Shown: in pieces, positions 6,992 to 11,511 of the stretch
Numbering within the stretch: position 1 is the stretch's first letter
Layout: the number at the start of each line of letters is the position of its first letter
NCBI GenBank assembly: GCA_964483805.1
Contig: CAZADH010000201.1
Coordinates: 1 to 11,511 of the forward strand
Length of the DNA stretch: 11,511 nucleotides
From: CAZADH01 sp964483805
GTDB taxonomy: Bacteria > Muiribacteriota > Ozemobacteria > Ozemobacterales > Ozemobacteraceae
Reading direction: 5' to 3'
Notes under the pieces: generated by a model
Told to the model about the DNA's origin: nothing
The model's database searches: none
Seen by the model: the letters and a program-made list of their open reading frames with translations, nothing else
Program-made: the position numbers and the translations under genes

Positions 6992-8284
6992 TCATTCCGG
7001 TTTTCCGCGGCGTCCGGTCACACGCCGCTTCGCCTCGGCATGGCTGATGCCTTGCTCTTGCTGCAGTTGCCTGCGGGCGATGTCGAGTTCGTAAGCCAGC
7101 GACGGCCGCTCTGCCAGCATGTTGGCGAGCACGGTCTCGCTCTCGGCGCCCTGCGCCTGCCGTTCACGGGCCAGGCGCACGGCCTCGTGCAATTTCCGCT
7201 GCAAGACTTCTCTGGGCACAATGTCGCTCCAGTAGGAAGCCACCTTGATGCCCCGCCGATCGAGGTCGAGCAGGCGTACCGTTTCTTCCTTCTTGCCGGC
7301 GCATAGGATCAGGCCAATCGGATGATCCTCGTCGGGCCGGCGCTCGTATTTGTCAAGCCAACGTAAATACAACTCCATTTGACCGGCGTCGCCGGCCTTG
7401 AAATCCCCGATCTTGAGTTCGATCGCGACCAGGCGACCCAGTCCGCGGTGGTAGAAGAGCAGGTCGAGATAGTAGTCGTCACCGTCGATGGTGATGCGCT
7501 TCTGGCGCTCGAGAAACGCGAAGCCAACGCCCAGTTCGAGGATGAACGATTCGATTTCGCGCAGGATCGCGGCTTCGAGGTCTTTCTCGGCATACGTGTC
7601 TTTGAGGCCAAGAAAGCCCAACAGATACGGATCGCGAAAGATCAGGTCGGGCGTGAGCCGGTCTTCATCGCGCAACCGCCGCAGTTCGCGAGCCGCCAAC
7701 TTCGCAGGTTTCCGCGACAGCGCCGTCCGCTCGAACAGCATCGATTGCATCTTCTGTTCGAGGGTGCGCGTGCTCCAGCGCTCGATGCGGCACATCTCGG
7801 CGTAGAAGTCGCGTTGCAGCGCATCGCGAAGCGGCATGATCAGGCAAAAATGGGACCATCCCAATTGTGCAGACAGTGCCTGCACCATTTGAAAGTTCGC
7901 AAACACCTCTGAAAACCGGATCATATTGAACAGGTTTCGCCGGCTGAAACCGCGACCAAACTCGGTCGCCAGGCGCACGCTGAGTTCCGTGACGACCTGC
8001 TCGCCGTAGCCGGCGCGCGCATCACCCAGAATATCCTGACGGATGCGTTGGCCCACATGCCAGTAAAGCTGAACCAGCGCCGCATTGACCTGGGTCGCGA
8101 CGCGGCTCCGTGCGGTCTCGATCAACGTGCGCAGGTCGGTCAGCAGGTCGCTCTTGGGAGCGGTGCCTGCGGCCTTGCGCGGCATGCAATGGCGCGGCCG
8201 CGCCGCTGTTTGGGCGGCCGCGCGGACGGCCTTGTCAGCCTGAGGGGTGGGCCGCGCTGCTTCTCGGTTTTTCGTCGCCTTCAC
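6992..8284 (-). CDS. DUF1016 / YhcG-type PD-(D/E)XK nuclease-domain protein
   Basis: The 430-residue protein has the two-domain layout of the YhcG/DUF1016 family. A basic, Ala-rich tail of about 45 residues comes first. A DUF1016 N-terminal helical domain covers about 46-195 ('LIETARSRVATQVNAALVQL', 'YWHVGQRI', 'FSRRNLFNMIRF', 'LSAQLGWSHF'). The nuclease domain (about 209-364) carries the PD-(D/E)XK pattern: D274 in 'DDYYLDLLFYH', E289-x-K291 in 'VAIELKIGDF', and a downstream Q302 in 'GQMELYL'. All catalytic-type residues are present. I chose the GTG at 8284 because a strong aaggag (8291-8296) lies 6 nt upstream; a longer GTG start at 8317 would place that site inside the coding sequence. A 41-bp palindrome sits just upstream. 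It is a plausible accessory effector or Holliday-junction-type nuclease carried within the BREX cluster. Its role there is inferred from position only. Confidence 0.88.
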   Translation of the reverse strand: MKATKNREAARPTPQADKAVRAAAQTAARPRHCMPRKAAGTAPKSDLLTDLRTLIETARSRVATQVNAALVQLYWHVGQRIRQDILGDARAGYGEQVVTELSVRLATEFGRGFSRRNLFNMIRFSEVFANFQMVQALSAQLGWSHFCLIMPLRDALQRDFYAEMCRIERWSTRTLEQKMQSMLFERTALSRKPAKLAARELRRLRDEDRLTPDLIFRDPYLLGFLGLKDTYAEKDLEAAILREIESFILELGVGFAFLERQKRITIDGDDYYLDLLFYHRGLGRLVAIELKIGDFKAGDAGQMELYLRWLDKYERRPDEDHPIGLILCAGKKEETVRLLDLDRRGIKVASYWSDIVPREVLQRKLHEAVRLARERQAQGAESETVLANMLAERPSLAYELDIARRQLQQEQGISHAEAKRRVTGRRGKPE

Positions 8285-8290
8285 GATTCT

Positions 8291-8296
8291 CTCCTT
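8291..8296 (-). promoter_or_regulatory. Shine-Dalgarno site deciding the GTG start of the DUF1016 gene
   Basis: On the minus strand this reads aaggag, a full match to the anti-SD core, and lies 6 nt before the GTG at 8284. It settles the start against the upstream GTG at 8317, which has no such site. Confidence 0.75.
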
Positions 8297-8343
8297 GTCG
8301 CGGAACCCACCGAACACCGCGCCACATGGGTCTGCCAGTGACC

Positions 8344-8384
8344 CGAACTGAATAGTGCACGCAGTGCGTGCACTATTCAGTTCG
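8344..8384. repeat. Perfect 19-bp inverted repeat with a 3-nt centre
   Basis: The left arm cgaactgaatagtgcacgc (8344-8362) and the right arm (8366-8384) are perfect reverse complements around agt. Pairing stops immediately outside (C opposite C). It lies between the DUF4143 ATPase stop (8544) and the DUF1016 gene start (8284). Neither strand has a T-tract after it, so it is not a standard terminator. It could be an operator, a transcript hairpin separating the two genes, or a REP/MITE-like remnant. The remaining spacer 8385-8543 holds no gene I can support. Confidence 0.85.
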
Positions 8385-8543
8385 CGCCGACGTCACCACG
8401 ACATTCGCATCGGTCAGAAAAAGTCTGCCCAGCTATTTTCAGAGGTCTCCAGCGACAAGAATACTGGTTTCACGAGTCGGAAGCAAAGCACGACGGTGCG
8501 CGACGGCGCCGCATTTCACAGCACGAGGCGCAGCTTGCTTCGT

Positions 8544-9767
8544 TCACTCATGAACCAGAAACTCGACCAGATTCTGCCAGTGCAGCCCTTTGCCATAGGC
8601 GGGTCCGGACTTGTCGAGCGACAGCACGTATTTCGGACAATGATCGGGAATCCTCTCGAGTGCGCCGAACTCGCGGGCCACCGTCGCTTTGTCGGCGAGC
8701 AGGTAACAAACCTGAAAGTAGCAGCGTTGCCCGTCGCGCTCGGCGACGAAGTCGATCTCGCGTTGCTCGAGTTTGCCGATGTGCACGGTGAACCCGCGTC
8801 GGACCAACTCGAGATAGACGACACCCTCGAGCAGGCCGCCGATGTCGTCCGAACGGTAACCCAACAGACTGTGCCGCAACCCGAAGTCGGTCACGTAGTA
8901 CTTTTCATAGAGTTCGAGCAGGCGCAGACCCTTCAAATCGAGTCGCGACGCCTTGGCGATGAGAAACGACCGTTCGAGAAAAGACAGGTAGTTCTGGATG
9001 GTCTCGACCGACGCCGGGCGCTTTTGGGCCTTGAGGTAGTCGGCCATGCGCTTGGCGGTCGTGATGTTGCCGCAGTTGTCGAAGATGAACCGGACGACAT
9101 TTTCGAGCAGACTGATGTCACGAATGGCGAACCGATGCACGACATCCTTCATCAACACGGTGTTGTAGATCCCGTCGAGATACTGGAAGACGACTTCGTC
9201 GCTCAACGAAAAAGCGTGAATACCTGGGAAACCCCCGTAGCGCAGAAAGCGGGCAAACTCGTCGTCGCGGTCGGCACCGTCGGGTTTCTTGCGGCGGAAC
9301 TTCAGAAACTCGCGAAAACCCAGCGGCAGCATGCGGATCTCGACGTGCCGACCCGACAACCGCGTGGCCAGATCAGAGGCGAGCAGGTGCGCGTTCGACC
9401 CGGTAATGACGAGATCAGCAACCTCGTCGGCGAGAAACGACGCGATCGCCTTTTCCCAGTTTTCGATTTCCTGGATCTCATCGACGAACAGGTAGCACCG
9501 GCCCCGCTTCTTTGCCAGTGCCGTGCCGACGTGCCGCTGCAGGGCCCGATGGTCGGTGATGTGCTCGAAAGCGAGCGATTCCATGTTGATGTGGACGATG
9601 TTCGCCAGCGGCACGCCCCGCTTTTCGAGATCGTGCCGCAACAGGCGTAGCAGGCTGCTCTTGCCGCACCGCCGGATGCCGGTGATCACCTTGACGATCG
9701 GCTTGTCGATGAACGGCGCAATGCGGCGGAGATACAGGTCGCGGGCGATCAGTCGAGTTTCGGTCAT
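8544..9767 (-). CDS. AAA_14 / DUF4143 family P-loop ATPase
   Basis: The 407-residue protein is a full-length member of the COG1373-type family. The AAA domain (about 1-160) has Walker A GIRRCGKS (30-37), Walker B YLFVDE (92-97) and the typical 'ITGSNAHLL' sensor-like strand (121-129) followed by 'RLSGR'. A winged-helix-like region follows ('TTAKRMADYLKAQ', 236-248). The C-terminal DUF4143 domain (about 200-365) ends with 'EQREIDFVAERDG' and 'CYFQVCYLLAD', a restriction-endonuclease-like fold in which the usual ExK is replaced by QVC, so nuclease activity is not expected. These proteins are common in genomic islands and their cellular role is generally unknown. The ATG at 9767 is preceded by a 66-bp AT-rich gap, so the gene may have its own promoter. 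Confidence 0.9.
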   Translation of the reverse strand: MTETRLIARDLYLRRIAPFIDKPIVKVITGIRRCGKSSLLRLLRHDLEKRGVPLANIVHINMESLAFEHITDHRALQRHVGTALAKKRGRCYLFVDEIQEIENWEKAIASFLADEVADLVITGSNAHLLASDLATRLSGRHVEIRMLPLGFREFLKFRRKKPDGADRDDEFARFLRYGGFPGIHAFSLSDEVVFQYLDGIYNTVLMKDVVHRFAIRDISLLENVVRFIFDNCGNITTAKRMADYLKAQKRPASVETIQNYLSFLERSFLIAKASRLDLKGLRLLELYEKYYVTDFGLRHSLLGYRSDDIGGLLEGVVYLELVRRGFTVHIGKLEQREIDFVAERDGQRCYFQVCYLLADKATVAREFGALERIPDHCPKYVLSLDKSGPAYGKGLHWQNLVEFLVHE

Positions 9768-9833
9768 ATCTGAAACTATATCATGAACTACGAAAAGATT
9801 CGATTATATCGAAATGTCAATGTAGAGCACCGA
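9768..9833 (-). promoter_or_regulatory. AT-rich leader with a -10-like hexamer inside a small palindrome
   Basis: This 66-bp spacer is clearly more AT-rich than the coding DNA around it. On the minus strand it contains a perfect tataat (plus-strand 9803-9808) and a perfect ttgaca (9815-9820), but only 6 bp apart, so they cannot form one sigma-70 promoter together. The tataat lies within the inverted repeat ttcgat-tat-atcgaa (9799-9813), which would suit an operator overlapping a -10 box. A second tatagt-like box lies nearer the start codon. A promoter for the DUF4143 ATPase gene is plausible but unproven. Confidence 0.4.
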
Positions 9834-10814
9834 TCACCGTCCTCTTGCTTGAACGAGCGCCCGACCCCGTTTCGTCAGGTGGTAGCGTTGCAGGCTGCTG
9901 CGGGGCTTGTCGGGCAGCGTCATTTCGATCAAACCCAACTCGAGTGAGGGATTCAGATACAATTGCCGGAAGCTCTTTGCGTCCGTCAATTCGAGGGCCG
10001 TTTGCATCTGCTCCCGCTTCATCTCGCCTTCGATCACGTTGACGATCCGTTCAACTTGGGGGGTGATTTGGGGGGTCACATGAGGGGTGACGTGCCCGGT
10101 AACATGCTCGGTCACTTCCGCGGTGACTTCCGCGGTCACTTCCGCGGTCACTTCCGCGGTGTTCTCACCTGTCGATGCCGTGGAAACATCTCGGACTGTC
10201 GAATTTCTGGCCCTCTTGCGGTGTTCTATCAGGGCCACACCCTGGGGCGTAAGTCGATATCGCTGCCGATTCGACCGTGGTTTGTCGGGCAGGGTCATCT
10301 CGAGAAAATTCGCACCCAGTGCGGGATGCAAATACAACTCGCGGAAGCTTTTGGTGTCAGTCAGCTTTAGCGCAGTTTTGAGTTGCTCGCGCGTCATTTC
10401 GCCTTTGACAATGGCCATGAGTTGCTCAACTTGGGGGGTGACATGAGGGGTGACTTGGGGGGTCACTTCCGCGGTCACTTCCGCGGTGACTTCCGCGGTC
10501 TGGTCACCGATCTCGGCAGATTTCGCCACAAACTCGGGATGGGCCGGCAGGCGGACCTGAAAATAGCTGTGATCGTCATCGAACTCGAACTCCGGCGCCG
10601 GCGAACCGTTGTCGCGCATGGCCCGCATGATCTTGGGAATGCCTGGAACGAGATAGCAACCCCGGAGATTGTGGACGTCGTTGGCGAAAGCACACAATGT
10701 ATGTAACGTCGCGAGCGGGTTCCAGCCGACCTTGAACTCGAGTCGCTCGCCCTCGACGATCTTGCCGCGCAGGAACTCATCGATGTTGATTGGGAGTGCG
10801 AACCCGGTCTTCAT
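9834..10814 (-). CDS. Internally deleted AlbA_2/RecG-like regulator with tandem duplicated winged-helix units
   Basis: The 326-residue protein starts like AlbA_2-domain ATP-binding proteins ('IDEFLRGKIVEGERLEFK', 'GWNPLATLHTLCAFANDVHNL', 11-50). At about residue 52-57 it jumps straight to sequence found near the end of the ATP-binding part of such proteins ('GIPKIMRAMRDNGSPAPEFEF' in 58-78, then 'DHSYFQVRLPAHP'). The intervening few hundred residues (rest of AlbA_2 and the GHKL-like ATPase region) are missing, yet the frame is intact. The rest is a tandem duplication: a VTAE/VTPQ/VTPH repeat (106-129) plus winged helix (130-200), then a second repeat (219-254) plus winged helix (255-322); both winged helices contain 'LTD[TA]KSFR[EQ]LYL' and 'EMTLPDKPRS'. 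The ATG at 10814 has aaggag 8 nt upstream (10823-10828) and overlaps the ATPase stop by ATGA. It may still bind DNA but should not hydrolyse ATP. It is either a decayed relic or a trimmed regulator. Confidence 0.75.
   Translation of the reverse strand: MKTGFALPINIDEFLRGKIVEGERLEFKVGWNPLATLHTLCAFANDVHNLRGCYLVPGIPKIMRAMRDNGSPAPEFEFDDDHSYFQVRLPAHPEFVAKSAEIGDQTAEVTAEVTAEVTPQVTPHVTPQVEQLMAIVKGEMTREQLKTALKLTDTKSFRELYLHPALGANFLEMTLPDKPRSNRQRYRLTPQGVALIEHRKRARNSTVRDVSTASTGENTAEVTAEVTAEVTAEVTEHVTGHVTPHVTPQITPQVERIVNVIEGEMKREQMQTALELTDAKSFRQLYLNPSLELGLIEMTLPDKPRSSLQRYHLTKRGRALVQARGR
10053..10160. repeat. 12-bp tandem repeat array inside the regulator gene, copy 1
   Basis: The plus strand shows degenerate 12-bp units, first of the ggggggtgattt / ggggggtcacat type and then four of the cggt[c/g]acttc type. 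On the coding strand these encode VTAE, VTEH, VTGH, VTPH and VTPQ steps of four residues. Because the unit is a multiple of three, gain or loss of units changes protein length without shifting the frame. It precedes the second winged-helix unit of the protein. Confidence 0.85.
10428..10500. repeat. 12-bp tandem repeat array inside the regulator gene, copy 2
   Basis: The same 12-bp units as in 10053-10160 recur here: acttggggggtg-type units followed by three tcacttccgcgg-type units, encoding VTPQ/VTPH and VTAE. This array precedes the first winged-helix unit. Together with the following ~220 bp it forms one half of the internal gene duplication. Confidence 0.85.
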
Positions 10815-11511
10815 CTCTGGATCTCCTTGGCGCAGGGGGCCGAAATGCTCTGCCACGCGACCAACCGTGGATGATCGTCGCCACGCACGATGTCGGTCGC
10901 GCCGCTCTCGTCGCGGGCGAAACACAGCAACTGATCGGCGCGGGCGAGTCCGAGAACGACCGGGGAGTGGGTCGCACATAGCACCTGCGCGTCGTCGACC
11001 GATGACAGCGATTGATAGACGGTCTCGACGGCATGGGGGTGAATGCCGTTGTCGGGTTCTTCCACCAGATAGGTGCCGGCGACGTTCGGCGCGTAGGCGA
11101 GCAGGGTCAACGCCAGCAACCGGAGGGTTCCGTCGGACAGCAACCAGGCCGGCGCGACGAGTCCGTTGGCATACTCGATGACCAGATACCGATGCCGGTC
11201 TTCTTCGCGTTCGTGCGTCGTGATTGAGACGATATCAGGCAGTGCCTCGCGAACGTGGTGAATCCAGGCGGCGTGCCGCTCGGGCGACCGCGTCTCGAGG
11301 GCCTGAACGACCCACGGCAGATTCGATCCATCGGGCATGAAACCGCGGGCGTGGCCGGGCGGGCTGGAACGACGCATCGCTTCATTCTCAAGCGCAATAC
11401 GATGTATGCCGTCGGTCAAGACCCGCCGCGCCCACGTGGCTACCGGGAAATTCTCTTCGTCTTCGGGCAGGCTGGCCAACGCCGATTTGCCGCGACCAAT
11501 CTTGAATGGGT
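10811..11511 (-). CDS. AAA/ABC-type ATPase (AAA_21-like), 5' end beyond the window
   Basis: The frame is open from the right edge to a TGA at 10811-10813, giving about 232 C-terminal residues beginning PFKIGRGKSALASLPEDEEN. A TTG at 11479 could be mistaken for a start, but coding continues upstream of it. The visible part has the second half of an ABC-type ATPase: 'LLSDGTLRLLALTLLAY' as signature-like helix, 'GTYLVEEPDNGIHP' as Walker B/D-loop and 'VLCATHSPVVL' as the switch-histidine strand. The Walker A is not in the window. The closing segment 'CFARDESGATDIVRGDDHPRL' is typical of this family of stand-alone ATPases, which often act with a partner gene in defence islands. It overlaps the next gene by ATGA, so the two are co-translated. 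Confidence 0.88.
   Translation of the reverse strand, partial: PFKIGRGKSALASLPEDEENFPVATWARRVLTDGIHRIALENEAMRRSSPPGHARGFMPDGSNLPWVVQALETRSPERHAAWIHHVREALPDIVSITTHEREEDRHRYLVIEYANGLVAPAWLLSDGTLRLLALTLLAYAPNVAGTYLVEEPDNGIHPHAVETVYQSLSSVDDAQVLCATHSPVVLGLARADQLLCFARDESGATDIVRGDDHPRLVAWQSISAPCAKEIQR

Noticed and set aside
4983..7094. Long open frame of 703 codons on the plus strand
   Set aside because: It is antisense to pglZ and its translation is low-complexity, Arg/Gly/Asp-rich with no recognisable domain. It is a high-GC shadow of the minus-strand gene.
8355..9650. Plus-strand open frame of 431 codons
   Set aside because: It mirrors the DUF4143 ATPase gene, whose P-loop motifs clearly identify the minus strand as coding.
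9803..9820. Consensus ttgaca and tataat as a single strong promoter
   Set aside because: The two boxes are only 6 bp apart, far short of the ~17 bp needed.
10053..10500. CRISPR-like array
   Set aside because: The units are 12 bp, contiguous, without unique spacers, and lie within an open frame as amino-acid repeats.
10815..10979. Upstream start giving a 381-residue version of the duplicated winged-helix protein
   Set aside because: The added 55 residues are an out-of-frame shadow of the ATPase gene. The ATG at 10814 has aaggag and the ATGA overlap.
11477..11479. TTG as the start of the right-edge ATPase
   Set aside because: Coding sequence continues in frame to the window edge, and the protein would lack its Walker A half. 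The gene is cut by the window.

Overview
This is a high-GC bacterial window with Shine-Dalgarno-led genes. It contains no rRNA, tRNA or taxonomic marker, so I do not name a lineage. Most of it (about 2171-11511, all on the minus strand) is the distal end of a BREX-type anti-phage island. The left end (1-2170) is a lower-density accessory patch with a decayed toxin-antitoxin module on the plus strand.

Layout in the direction of BREX transcription, right to left: (1) an AAA/ABC-type ATPase cut by the right edge (11511-10811); (2) a 326-aa protein overlapping it by ATGA, which looks like an AlbA_2/RecG-like ATP-binding regulator that lost its whole middle and then has two tandem copies of a repeat-plus-winged-helix unit (10814-9834); (3) an AAA_14/DUF4143 ATPase behind its own AT-rich leader (9767-8544); (4) a DUF1016/YhcG-type PD-(D/E)XK nuclease (8284-6992), preceded by a perfect 19-bp inverted repeat; (5) pglZ (6893-4356); (6) brxL (4351-2171), 4 nt after pglZ and probably translationally coupled to it. 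The other core BREX genes (brxA, brxB, brxC, pglX) are not in the window. Because pglZ-brxL usually closes such loci, they would be expected beyond the right edge.

The most notable feature is BrxL. Its N-terminal and AAA+ parts are recognisable, but instead of a Lon-like C-terminal domain it has a roughly 90-residue Pro/Ala/Gly-rich linker and a domain that closely resembles the C-terminal phospholipase-D-like domain of eukaryotic MITD1 (MIT_C).

Left of brxL and convergent with it lies an AbiE-type module: an intact AbiEi antitoxin (782-1402) and an AbiEii toxin broken by a frameshift, a nonsense codon and loss of its C-terminal half. The toxin homology ends at a 34-bp sequence (1920-1953) whose second copy (434-467) lies upstream of the antitoxin, so the module sits between direct repeats. 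The first ~760 bp hold only a small unexplained coding remnant, a GAAA-capped hairpin and short repeats.
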